From: M55B167 sp046482825
Lineage (GTDB): Bacteria > Verrucomicrobiota > Kiritimatiellia > RFP12 > UBA1067
NCBI GenBank assembly: GCA_046482825.1
Contig: JAWOEI010000093.1
Location: forward strand, 1-53,100
Length of the DNA stretch: 53,100 bases
Direction: 5' to 3'
Every line of letters begins with the position of its first letter. Position 1 is the stretch's first letter. A program made the translations under genes and the position numbers. The notes beneath the pieces are model-generated. The model searched no databases. It saw only the letters and a list, made by a program, of their open reading frames with translations, and was not told the DNA's origin. This document shows positions 26,300-34,104 of the stretch, piece by piece.

Positions 26300-27745
26300 C
26301 TATCCGTCATCGGGTGTGAACCCGGATGTATCACTGTGTGTATCATTACGGTCACCAAAACGCGTAAGCTCATCAATAAAGTTCAGACGCACTTCACCTG
26401 TCGGCCCGTTACGATGTTTGGCAACATCGACGATGGCAAGTGTTTTATCATCGAACTCATCGTCCTTCGGCGCTTTGCAGGGACGTCTCAGAAGAAGTGC
26501 CACATCGGCATCCTGTTCGATGGCGCCGGAATCACGCAGATCGGAAAGTTTCGGTTTCTGGCTCCTGTCACCGCGCTGTTCCGGATTACGGCTGAGCTGA
26601 CTCAGCACTATCACCGGAATACTCAGCTCCTTGGCCATGGCTTTTATCTGGCCGGATATCTGCGACGTTTCAATCTGACGGCCCTGTCTGGAGAACTCAC
26701 GGTAGTTGCAGAGCTGGAGATAGTCGATGACTATCAGTTCAATATCATAACGCTTCTTCATGCGGCGGGCACGTGCACGCATATCCATTACATCAAGGCC
26801 GCCGGTATCATCCACATAAATCGGAGCATCCTTCAAGTCGTTTGCCGCTCTGCTAAGCTGCATATTTACATTTTTCGGGTTGAGAATACCCTGATCGATC
26901 TTAAAGGACGGCACTCTGGCCATGCCGCAGAGCATACGCATAGCAAGTGATTCTGTGGACATTTCGAGTGAAAACACACCCACTCCATGTTTACGGTTAT
27001 GTTCCCCTTTCATAGGCGGACCTTCAACAGTTCTTCCCAAAGCAACGCACTCCGCTATGTTCATAGCCAGCGAGGTCTTACCCATTGACGGACGGGCCGC
27101 AAGCACAATCATTTCACCGTTGCGTAACCCCTTGAGTTTTCTGTCAAGATTAGACAGCCCCGTAGGCATCCCGGCGACACCCCCGGCCCCAAGCGTAAAA
27201 AGACGGTCGATATGGGTAATCGTATTATTGACAGCCTGCTCCCAGCTCAGCCCCGTACCTTCCTGACGCTCGGAAATGCTGAGAAATTTCTGTTCTATTT
27301 CGCCCACCAGCAGATCAGCACTGACACTTTCCCTGTAACAGCTTGATTCCGCTTCACGCGCATACTGAATAATTCTGCGCAGCAGATGCTTCTGCCGGAT
27401 AATACCGATATAATATTCCGAGTGGGCAGCTGTGGGAGTCTGATCTATCAGCGACTGTATGTAGCCCACACCACCGCAGTTATCCAGCTGCTTTATGGAA
27501 CGCAGATGCTCGCAGACCGTCAGAGTATCTATAGTCTTTGATGCATGCGACATACCTTTGAGTGAATCAAAGAGTAATCTGTTGCGCTGATCATAAAATG
27601 TTTCCGGAACAATATGATTCTGCTCGCACAGATCCATAACTCTCTGACTGTCCAGCAGAATAGAGCCCAGAACCCCCCTTTCCGCCTCTTTGCTGCTGGG
27701 AGGAGTTCTTAAAGCGGTTTTAATATTTACGTTCTCTTCATTCAT
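26300..27745 (-). CDS. dnaB: Replicative DNA helicase
   Basis: Hexameric 5'-3' helicase of the replication fork. It has 481 residues, with the N-terminal helical domain that binds DnaG (about 15-120), a linker helix, and the RecA-like C-terminal domain with Walker A ARPSMGKTS near 217, Walker B IVIDYLQL and the arginine-finger region. An insertion after Walker A (GRTVEGPPMKGEHNRKHG) makes a longer surface loop than in typical DnaB. No intein is present. It stands alone between the efflux operon and the NagB-like gene. Confidence 0.96.
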   Translation of the reverse strand: MNEENVNIKTALRTPPSSKEAERGVLGSILLDSQRVMDLCEQNHIVPETFYDQRNRLLFDSLKGMSHASKTIDTLTVCEHLRSIKQLDNCGGVGYIQSLIDQTPTAAHSEYYIGIIRQKHLLRRIIQYAREAESSCYRESVSADLLVGEIEQKFLSISERQEGTGLSWEQAVNNTITHIDRLFTLGAGGVAGMPTGLSNLDRKLKGLRNGEMIVLAARPSMGKTSLAMNIAECVALGRTVEGPPMKGEHNRKHGVGVFSLEMSTESLAMRMLCGMARVPSFKIDQGILNPKNVNMQLSRAANDLKDAPIYVDDTGGLDVMDMRARARRMKKRYDIELIVIDYLQLCNYREFSRQGRQIETSQISGQIKAMAKELSIPVIVLSQLSRNPEQRGDRSQKPKLSDLRDSGAIEQDADVALLLRRPCKAPKDDEFDDKTLAIVDVAKHRNGPTGEVRLNFIDELTRFGDRNDTHSDTSGFTPDDG

Positions 27746-27799
27746 AATTTATATGGAGACATTATATATTCTGTTCACTGAAATCTCACATAAATTGAA

Positions 27800-27940
27800 T
27801 CAACAATCTGCATTCAGTTTATCAACAGTTTGTTGACAGCTATTACATCCCGACAACTTGTTCCGCAGTGAGTTTGTATGGGCGGCATAAAGCTTATGCA
27901 GCAGTAAACTTCCGGCCCTGTTTTCAATAATTTTTTTCAT
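27800..27940 (-). CDS. Possible 46-residue ORF between dnaB and the NagB-like gene
   Basis: A minus-strand frame from ATG 27940 encodes a Lys/Asn/Leu-rich peptide with a CNSC pair near its end; the same frame is open without an ATG for about 20 codons further upstream (KKIKRKCGFELFRFDNIDE). Composition is protein-like, so it may be a small gene or the tail of a lost gene. GATGAG precedes the ATG, but closely. The rest of the 27746-28065 gap is AT-rich and holds the promoter region of the NagB-like gene. Confidence 0.3.
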   Translation of the reverse strand: MKKIIENRAGSLLLHKLYAAHTNSLRNKLSGCNSCQQTVDKLNADC

Positions 27941-27983
27941 CAACTCATCAATATTATCAAACCGGAACAGCTCAAAACCGCAC

Positions 27984-28012
27984 TTGCGCTTGATTTTCTT
28001 GTATGATATCCT
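27984..28012 (+). promoter_or_regulatory. Weak promoter candidate for the NagB-like gene
   Basis: TTGCGC (27984-27989) and TATCCT (28007-28012) are 17 bases apart; TATGAT at 28002-28007 is another possible -10 box. A 12-base palindrome, CCTTAATTAAGG (28010-28021), covers the expected start site and could be an operator. Confidence 0.3.
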
Positions 28013-28025
28013 TAATTAAGGAAAT

Positions 28026-28069
28026 AAGGAAGGGAATATGCTGACACTATGAAAGATGGCAATTCATGA
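28026..28069 (+). promoter_or_regulatory. Leader with two overlapping mini-ORFs coupled to the NagB-like gene
   Basis: A strong ribosome site (AAGGAAGGGA) precedes not the main gene but an ATG at 28038 that reads MLTL and stops at 28050-28052. That stop overlaps, as ATGA, a second ATG at 28049 that reads MKDGNS and stops at 28067-28069. This in turn overlaps, as ATGA, the ATG of the main gene at 28066. The main ATG has only a weak site of its own, so ribosomes may reach it by stop-restart. Confidence 0.5.
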
Positions 28070-28800
28070 AAGTAACTGTTTATGACAACAAGTCGGAAGT
28101 CGAAGCAGCCGCTGCCTGTCAGGCAGCCGAAGGCATAAAAACCGCGATTCTTTCAAAAGGTTGCGCCAATGTAATTCTGGCTGCGGATACCAGCCAACTC
28201 GACATGATCAATGTACTGGCATGTGTTCCTGAAATCGACTGGTCCTGCGTTACCGTTTTCGGTTTAAGTGAATTCATGGGGGTTGATGTTACACATCCTG
28301 CAAGTTTTCGCAGACATCTTACAGAGCGCTTCGTTGAACGTGTCGGCAATCTCAAAGGTACATATTTTATCAAAGGAGATTCCGAAGACCCCGAGGCCGA
28401 ATGCAGACGAATGAGCGATCTGATCAGTAAAAATCCTGCGGACGTGGCTTGTGTAGGCATAGGAGAAAATGGGCATCTGGCCTTTAACACCCCCCCTGCT
28501 GATTTCACAACCGACACTCCCTATGTTGTAGTACAACTCAATCAGGAATGCCGGGAAAAGCAGTTGGGTGAGAACTCCTTCTCTGATATGGAAAGTGTTC
28601 CTCTACAGGCAATCAGTATGAGTTTAAAACAAATAATGAAAAGCCGTAAAATCATTGCCGCAGTTCCCGAAAAGAGAAAAGCCCAAGCCGTTCGGAATAC
28701 ACTGAAAGAAAATATAAGTCCCGAATTTCCGGCCTCTATACTGAGAAGTCACCCGGATTGTCACCTGTTCGTAGATAAACCCGCAACAGCGCTCATGTAA
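28066..28800 (+). CDS. Glucosamine-6-phosphate deaminase-like protein with altered active site
   Basis: A 244-residue protein of the NagB/6-phosphogluconolactonase fold. GIGENGHLAFNTP is the phosphate/sugar loop and VFGLSEFMGV matches the LDEY segment. Compared with E. coli NagB, the His of the GH pair is kept, but the catalytic Asp72 position is Ser (LSEF), Asp141 is Asn (ENGH) and Glu148 is Thr (FNTP). It may therefore be a non-catalytic paralogue, a sugar-phosphate sensor, or an enzyme with another substrate. GIGENGH itself is common in PVC relatives. The start is fixed by a stop in frame at 28042. No nagA or sugar transporter is adjacent. Confidence 0.85.
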   Translation: MKVTVYDNKSEVEAAAACQAAEGIKTAILSKGCANVILAADTSQLDMINVLACVPEIDWSCVTVFGLSEFMGVDVTHPASFRRHLTERFVERVGNLKGTYFIKGDSEDPEAECRRMSDLISKNPADVACVGIGENGHLAFNTPPADFTTDTPYVVVQLNQECREKQLGENSFSDMESVPLQAISMSLKQIMKSRKIIAAVPEKRKAQAVRNTLKENISPEFPASILRSHPDCHLFVDKPATALM

Positions 28801-28829
28801 ATACAGGGATCGTAGATAAAGTCGTAAAA

Positions 28830-29393
28830 TTACTTAATGCGGATACGTTCACCAGCTGTTTTCCCTGCTGATTCATGCGTGGCTATTTCCACATAAAGCA
28901 CCTTATTGGATATAAAGTGATTCAGACTTGCATTCTGAGTGTAGGCGCAGGGAACTCTTATTCTGCGTATGCAGGCCTGATTTTTATGCCTCATTACCAG
29001 AGTCAGGATATTACCGTCGACATTTACATCAACATCCTCGTTTTCTGTACCCCCGGGAAGAGCGAATCGTACTTCATAGGTTTCATCTTGCTCCCTTATG
29101 TCCATCAGAGGCCGCAGAGGAAGTTCAACACTTTCGGAAAAAACCATTTTTCTTGCTATCTGCGCAACTTTACCCCTTTCGTAAGCAACTGGAGCTGTTT
29201 TTATAGTTCTTCCGATCCTGTAGGTATCAACTGCGTTTTTCCGCATCTCAAGACCTTTGCGCCTGCCCACACCCCCCTCCCTTTCCCAATGTAATTTCCC
29301 AACCCTCATAAAAGTTCCCATAAGGATGAAAATCACAAGTATTAAAAGGGTGTCAAACGCAATCCATGAGTATTTAAAATGTTTTCCTGTCAT
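28830..29393 (-). CDS. Membrane-anchored Hsp20/alpha-crystallin-like protein
   Basis: From the ATG at 29393 the 187-residue protein has one N-terminal membrane helix (about residues 10-29), a basic linker of about 65 residues, and a C-terminal beta-rich domain at about 97-172 resembling the alpha-crystallin domain: PLMDIREQDETYEVRFALPG, then NVDGNILTLVMRHK, then RRIRVP and KVLYVEI. Small heat-shock proteins are normally soluble, so a membrane anchor is unusual. The canonical C-terminal I-x-I motif may be present as IRIK (IRI) at the very end. It lies tail to tail with the NagB-like gene. The 29412-29600 spacer shows nothing clear. Confidence 0.7.
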   Translation of the reverse strand: MTGKHFKYSWIAFDTLLILVIFILMGTFMRVGKLHWEREGGVGRRKGLEMRKNAVDTYRIGRTIKTAPVAYERGKVAQIARKMVFSESVELPLRPLMDIREQDETYEVRFALPGGTENEDVDVNVDGNILTLVMRHKNQACIRRIRVPCAYTQNASLNHFISNKVLYVEIATHESAGKTAGERIRIK

Positions 29394-29600
29394 CAACGTA
29401 AAAACTCCCAACAGTCCGTCGCCGCACAGTCTGTCTCAGGACTATGCAGAACTTGTGCCATCAGAACACACTTCATTTTTTTCATTATAATCTGCGGCAG
29501 AAAAGAGAGTTATTTTAAGAATTCAGGGTTTAGTGATTTCAGTATTCTCCGCGACTCCAGAACTCCACGGAACATAAAGTGTCACTCTGCCGCAGAAAAC

Positions 29601-29615
29601 GCGTCAGAATGACGC
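29601..29615. promoter_or_regulatory. Inverted repeat upstream of the kinase gene, possible activator site
   Basis: GCGTCA-GAA-TGACGC has perfect 6-base arms. It lies about 56 bases before the -24 element of the sigma-54 candidate, a usual distance for an NtrC-type upstream activator site. Confidence 0.4.
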
Positions 29616-29622
29616 AATAATA

Positions 29623-29650
29623 TTGATTTCAGACAGGACTTTGTTATACT
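29623..29650 (+). promoter_or_regulatory. Sigma-70-type promoter for the two-component genes
   Basis: TTGATT (29623-29628), a 16-base spacer and an extended -10 (TGT before TATACT, 29645-29650). Transcription would start near 29657 and give a 46-base leader to the kinase start at 29703. Confidence 0.6.
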
Positions 29651-29670
29651 CTCAAAGGCTTGTGAACAGA

Positions 29671-29686
29671 TGGCACAATGCTTGCT
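29671..29686 (+). promoter_or_regulatory. Sigma-54 promoter candidate
   Basis: TGGCACAATGCTTGCT matches the -24/-12 consensus TGGCACG-N4-TTGCW at all but one position, with the invariant GG and GC exactly ten bases apart. The expected start, near 29697, is only about six bases before the ATG at 29703, which is short. The next gene but one encodes a sigma-54 activator, so autoregulation is plausible. Confidence 0.5.
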
Positions 29687-29702
29687 GAATGGTGGCAGAG
29701 AT

Positions 29703-31097
29703 ATGGAATTACGCAGTACATTTTATGGTGGCAAATCAGGTCTGCGGCTGGAAATCATACTTTTTGCAGTGATTTTTTCAGCCGCTTTTCTTGCTGGTTA
29801 TATTCTTTTTGTTTTAAAATCGGATCATCAGGAAAAAACCCATATCGAGGCGGTTGAAAGAGTTATTGACCAGGGAGACCAGCTTCTCAAAGCACTGGTG
29901 ACCCATACAGAATACTGCTGTTCAACCAATCCGACGCCTGAAGAGTGGAGAAAGTTTTCCTCGCTTGTAGACAGGATTCTGGCTGTTAGAAAAGATATTC
30001 AGTCTATATCTATACGGAACGGAGATCTTACGGTGTTTCACCGGCAGGCGGACGGCGTGCTTTACCCTCAACAGAATGCCGTCCGCTCAGAATTGTCGGA
30101 CAATAAAACTATCATGTCGCGGGAGACGATAGACATCAACGGCAAGCAGGAACCGGTGTTTGTTTTTTCCAGACGCACTTCCGGCGATCCGGAGAACAAG
30201 CTTGTCCTTGAAACCACATTCACACGCGACGCAGTCACGGATAAAGAATCGATTGCAAACCAGATGATAGAGTCCTTATTCAATTTCTCACTAACAGTTC
30301 TCATTCTCTCTTCTGTCTTATCCGGCATGATTCTGGTTATCGCCCTGGCCCGTGATAAAAAACGTCAGGAAATATCCCGGCAGGAAGAACATCTGGCCTT
30401 TTCAGGTGTTATGGCAAACGGCATCCTCCATGATTTCAGAAATCCTATGTCAGCCGTACGGCTAGACGCCCAGATGCTTGAACGAGAAACAAAACGTAAG
30501 GACGGGATGCGTCAGGAACGTGTTCATGAGCTGGCGGAACGCATTGCCCGCGCAATGGGACGTATGGATAAGATTTTCGCTGAATTTCTGTATCTTGCCA
30601 AACCCGGCAATGAAAAGTCCGGGCCTCTGGACCTGCCGTCCGCACTCGATGAATGCATCGAAATCCTTGCGCCGAGAATCGAACAGGCTGAACTGACTGT
30701 CGAAAAGAAATTTGACCGGGAAATGGCCCCTGTCGCAGCCTACGCATTTGCAATTAAACGCGCCATGCTCAATGTAATCATAAATGCAATACATTTTTCA
30801 CCTGAAAAAGGACGCATTCTGATATCAGCACATCATAAAAATTCCAAAGCAATAATCGAAATCTGCGATGAAGGCCCCGGAATTCCGGAGAAAAAACGTA
30901 AAGAGGTTTTCAAACTTTTTGTTTCCGGACGACCTGAAGGAACGGGTCTGGGACTCTTTCTGGCAAAAACAGCAATAACCCGATGCGGTGGTAAAATCGA
31001 GGCGGTTGACAGCAGAAATACAACCGGCGCAGCAATCAGAATTACACTGCCTTTATATACCGCCAAACAACAGAACCACCTTTCAGGAGACAGATGA
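29703..31097 (+). CDS. Membrane sensor histidine kinase, NtrB-like
   Basis: A 464-residue sensor kinase with membrane helices at about 16-37 and 195-215 enclosing a periplasmic domain of roughly 155 residues that I do not recognise. The H-box with phospho-His243 is in ILHDFRNPMSAVRLD; the N-box (NVIINAIHFS), G1 (CDEGPGIP) and G2 (GTGLGLFLAK) show an intact ATPase domain. The start at 29703 is chosen over 29670 because the earlier ATG lies in the sigma-54 motif and GGTGG precedes 29703. It ends one base before the regulator gene. The signal is unknown; the following ABC and Bat genes suggest an envelope-related stimulus. Confidence 0.93.
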   Translation: MELRSTFYGGKSGLRLEIILFAVIFSAAFLAGYILFVLKSDHQEKTHIEAVERVIDQGDQLLKALVTHTEYCCSTNPTPEEWRKFSSLVDRILAVRKDIQSISIRNGDLTVFHRQADGVLYPQQNAVRSELSDNKTIMSRETIDINGKQEPVFVFSRRTSGDPENKLVLETTFTRDAVTDKESIANQMIESLFNFSLTVLILSSVLSGMILVIALARDKKRQEISRQEEHLAFSGVMANGILHDFRNPMSAVRLDAQMLERETKRKDGMRQERVHELAERIARAMGRMDKIFAEFLYLAKPGNEKSGPLDLPSALDECIEILAPRIEQAELTVEKKFDREMAPVAAYAFAIKRAMLNVIINAIHFSPEKGRILISAHHKNSKAIIEICDEGPGIPEKKRKEVFKLFVSGRPEGTGLGLFLAKTAITRCGGKIEAVDSRNTTGAAIRITLPLYTAKQQNHLSGDR

Positions 31098-31098
31098 C

Positions 31099-32481
31099 AT
31101 GAGTAACAGACCAGTAATATTAATTATTGAAGATGATCCTGACAACCTGCGATCTGTAAAAGACGTGGCTGAAGATGCGGGATTCAAAACCTATTGCAGT
31201 CTCAACGGGATGCAGGGCGTGGAACTTTTCAGAAATGAACTGCCTGACGTGGTACTCAGCGATCTGGTTCTACCTGACATCGACGGTTTTGAAGTGCTGA
31301 AGCGCATTAAACATATCAAAAGCTCCATTCCCTTCATTATAATGACGGCCTACAGCTCGGTTGAATCAGGGGTCCGGGCTATGCGTGAAGGCGCCTATGA
31401 CTACATTACGAAACCCCTGGACATCGACGACATTCAGTCAAAACTGCGCCGTGCCTATGAAACATCATTGCTGCGTAAAAAAGTGGACAGCCTTTCCAGG
31501 TCGGTAAAAGAACGTTACGCTAAAACCGCAATCATAGCCGAGTCAATCGGCATGAAAAACGTTCTTGCCAAGATAGAAGCCCTTGCCGATACAAGTGCCA
31601 CCGTACTGATTCGCGGTGAAAGCGGCACCGGCAAGGAACTTGTCGCCAGAGCGCTGCATGTGGATTCTATCCGGGGAGAAGGCCCGTTTGTAGCTGTTAA
31701 CTGCGGAGCATTTGCCGAAAACCTGCTGGAATCGGAGCTTTTCGGACACGAAAAGGGTGCTTTCACCGGAGCATCCGGAACACATAAAGGAGCCTTTGAA
31801 AGAGCACATGGAGGCACCCTTTTCCTCGATGAAATCGGTGACGCACCGCAATCAGTACAGGTCAAACTCCTGCGTGCGCTGGAATTGAAAGAGGTGCGCC
31901 GGGTTGGCGGACGGGAGACCTTCAGTGTCAATGTGCGTCTGGTTTCGGCTACCAACAAAGATCTGGAAGCCATGGTTGAAGAGGAGAACTTCCGGGAGGA
32001 TCTGCTCTATCGTCTTAATGTGGTCACCCTGCAAATACCGCCGCTGCGCGAAAGAATCGCGGATATACGTCTGATGACAGACCGTTTTATAGCATCTGCA
32101 ACAGCCGACAACAATATACAGGTTCACCGTGTTGATGCATCTTTTTACGATATGCTTGAGACTTATGACTGGCCGGGCAATGTACGTCAGCTTAAGAATG
32201 TTATTGAATCAGCTGTGCTGCTTTCCCCCGAAGGCATTCTTAAAGCAGAATCCGTCAATCTTCCTCAGACCGCTATCCGAAAAAAAAACACACGAACTCA
32301 GGAACCGGCTTCTGACGGCATCGGGGAATTCGATGATCTCACACTGGATGAAATAGAAAAACTGGTACTTGAAGAGCGTCTGAAAAAAAATAACGGCAAC
32401 CGCACGCTTACCGCTGAACAGCTGGGTATATCCCGCAGAACAATACAACGCAAAATTAAAGAGCATGAGTTACCTTACTGA
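31099..32481 (+). CDS. Sigma-54-dependent response regulator, NtrC family
   Basis: Activates sigma-54 RNA polymerase after phosphorylation. It has 460 residues. The receiver domain covers 1-120 with the phospho-Asp at 55 (VVLSDLVLPD). The AAA+ domain covers about 145-385 with Walker A GESGTGKE (173-180) and the intact GAFTGA loop (220-225) that contacts sigma-54. A Fis-type HTH lies at about 435-458 (LTAEQLGISRRTIQRKIKEH). The start at 31099 has AGGAGA upstream. It is co-transcribed with the kinase. Its targets may include its own promoter and the downstream ABC genes, where only a mis-spaced -24/-12 match is seen. Confidence 0.96.
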   Translation: MSNRPVILIIEDDPDNLRSVKDVAEDAGFKTYCSLNGMQGVELFRNELPDVVLSDLVLPDIDGFEVLKRIKHIKSSIPFIIMTAYSSVESGVRAMREGAYDYITKPLDIDDIQSKLRRAYETSLLRKKVDSLSRSVKERYAKTAIIAESIGMKNVLAKIEALADTSATVLIRGESGTGKELVARALHVDSIRGEGPFVAVNCGAFAENLLESELFGHEKGAFTGASGTHKGAFERAHGGTLFLDEIGDAPQSVQVKLLRALELKEVRRVGGRETFSVNVRLVSATNKDLEAMVEEENFREDLLYRLNVVTLQIPPLRERIADIRLMTDRFIASATADNNIQVHRVDASFYDMLETYDWPGNVRQLKNVIESAVLLSPEGILKAESVNLPQTAIRKKNTRTQEPASDGIGEFDDLTLDEIEKLVLEERLKKNNGNRTLTAEQLGISRRTIQRKIKEHELPY

Positions 32482-32543
32482 GACAGCCAATCACAATTTT
32501 TTTTCCGCTTATAGTGACAGAACAGGGATATTTTTGCTATTTT

Positions 32544-32562
32544 CTCAAACTGAATGTTTGAG
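32544..32562. other. Inverted repeat between the regulator and ABC genes
   Basis: CTCAAAC-TGAAT-GTTTGAG has perfect 7-base arms, 46 bases before the ABC ATPase start. It is not followed by a strong T-run, so a binding site or weak terminator are both possible. Just upstream, GGGATATTTTTGC recalls a sigma-54 site, but the GG-GC spacing is wrong. Confidence 0.4.
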
Positions 32563-32607
32563 TTTCACTGGTTATTATACAACAAATAATAAAGAGGATA
32601 AGTAAGA

Positions 32608-33342
32608 ATGCTAAATGTAAGTGACCTGAAAAAAAACTTCGGCCCTATTCAGGCGGTAAAAGGTATATCCTTTTCCGTTGAAAAGGGTGAAGTGTTAGGT
32701 TTCCTGGGGCCGAACGGCGCAGGAAAAAGCACGTCCATGCGTATGATTACCGGCTTTATACCGCCTACATCGGGTACAGTCTCTATCTGCGGACATGATA
32801 TTATCGAAGACCCTGTGGCAGCCAAAAAATGTATAGGCTATCTTCCCGAGAATGCACCGGCCTATCAGAATATGACTGTTGCAGAGTTTCTGACCTTCAT
32901 TGCAAAAATCAGAGGATTCAGCGGATCAGGGCTGAAGTCAAAGGTCGATGCGGCTGTCGCCAAAAGCCGGCTTGAGTCTGTTCTGAACCGCTCGATAGAA
33001 ACCCTCTCCAAGGGTTACAGACAAAGAACCTGTTTTGCGCAGGCGATAATGCATGATCCCGAAGTGCTGATTATGGATGAGCCCACCGACGGGCTTGATC
33101 CCAACCAGAAATATGTCGTGCACGAAATGATCAAAGATATGGCTGCTGACAAAGTGATTATAGTATCAACTCATATCCTCGAAGAGGTGGATACTGTGTG
33201 CAGCCGCGCAATTATCATTTCAGACGGTAAAATTGTTGCTAACGGAACCCCGGAAGAGTTGCGTTCACAGGATCCGCAGAAACGTCTTGATATGGTTTTT
33301 CGCAAACTCACCATGAAAGAAGAGGAGGCAGTAAATGAGTAA
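32608..33342 (+). CDS. ABC transporter ATP-binding protein, GldA-like
   Basis: Cytoplasmic ATPase of an ABC-2 type system. It has 244 residues, Walker A GPNGAGKST at about 34-42, a signature motif LSKGYRQR (a variant of LSGGQ), Walker B VLIMDEPTDGLDP and the switch His in STHILEE. The start has GAGGA upstream. The next three genes follow the gldA-gldF-gldG plus DUF4340 order, known from Bacteroidetes gliding genes and widespread in non-gliding bacteria. It overlaps the permease gene by eight bases (ATGAGTAA). The substrate is unknown; gliding is not implied. Confidence 0.93.
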   Translation: MLNVSDLKKNFGPIQAVKGISFSVEKGEVLGFLGPNGAGKSTSMRMITGFIPPTSGTVSICGHDIIEDPVAAKKCIGYLPENAPAYQNMTVAEFLTFIAKIRGFSGSGLKSKVDAAVAKSRLESVLNRSIETLSKGYRQRTCFAQAIMHDPEVLIMDEPTDGLDPNQKYVVHEMIKDMAADKVIIVSTHILEEVDTVCSRAIIISDGKIVANGTPEELRSQDPQKRLDMVFRKLTMKEEEAVNE

Positions 33343-34081
33343 TCCAGCGCATATTCGTACTATCTTTAAACGGGAATTCAAATCTTATTTTAACTCCCCC
33401 GTGGCATATGTGTTTCTGGTCGCTTTTCTGGTTCTGATCGGATTTCTGACATTCGGCGTCACTATGTTCTACGAAAGGCGCCAGGCTGATCTGACCCCTT
33501 TCTTCTTCTGGCATCCGTGGGTGTATCTCCTGCTGATACCGGCATCGACTATGGGGCTCTGGGCTGAAGAACGCCGCACAGGAACCATTGAACTGCTTCT
33601 TACCCTTCCGGTAACACTGGTCGAAGCACTGGTCGGTAAATTCTTGGCCGCATGGGCTTTTATCGGAATTGCGCTGGCATTGACGTTTCCGGTAGTGCTG
33701 ACAACACTCTGGCTGGGGTCCCCGGATATGGGAGCCGTCATCGGCGGCTATTTCGGATCACTGCTGCTCTCAGGAGCATGTGTGGCAATAGGAATATTTG
33801 CCTCGGCATTATCCCGCAGTCAGGTGATAAGCTTTGTTATTGCCCTGGCTATCTGTCTGTTTATGCTGATCATAGGTTTTGATCCAGTAATTAATTCCGT
33901 TGCCAAGCGGGGAATTCCTTCCGCAATTGTTGACGGTCTGGCCGCCTGTTCCCTGATGCAGCATTTTGACTCCATGCGCCGGGGTGTCATTGATTTTTAC
34001 GATATCAGCTACTATGCAGGAGTCGTTATATTTATGTTAAGTGCCGCTCATTTTGTCACTGAGAGCCGTAAAGCCTCTTAA
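33335..34081 (+). CDS. ABC-2 type permease, GldF-like
   Basis: A 248-residue inner-membrane protein with six predicted membrane helices; the first is at about residues 20-42. GLWAEERRTGTIELLLTLPV after the second helix is the characteristic ABC-2 permease motif. AGGAGG precedes the overlapping start, so it is translated with the ATPase. It should form the membrane core with the GldG-like and DUF4340 proteins. Confidence 0.92.
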   Translation: MSNPAHIRTIFKREFKSYFNSPVAYVFLVAFLVLIGFLTFGVTMFYERRQADLTPFFFWHPWVYLLLIPASTMGLWAEERRTGTIELLLTLPVTLVEALVGKFLAAWAFIGIALALTFPVVLTTLWLGSPDMGAVIGGYFGSLLLSGACVAIGIFASALSRSQVISFVIALAICLFMLIIGFDPVINSVAKRGIPSAIVDGLAACSLMQHFDSMRRGVIDFYDISYYAGVVIFMLSAAHFVTESRKAS

Positions 34082-34104
34082 TCCCTAATTTAAGGAATTG
34101 AATC

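Noticed and set aside
27821..27836. TTATCAACA near dnaB as a DnaA box and possible replication origin
   Set aside because: Only one approximate box is visible, within a possible small ORF, and no cluster of boxes, dnaA or dnaN is nearby.
32523..32538. Sigma-54 promoter before the ABC ATPase gene
   Set aside because: TTTTTGC is a fair -12 half, but the only GG pairs are one or two bases too close.
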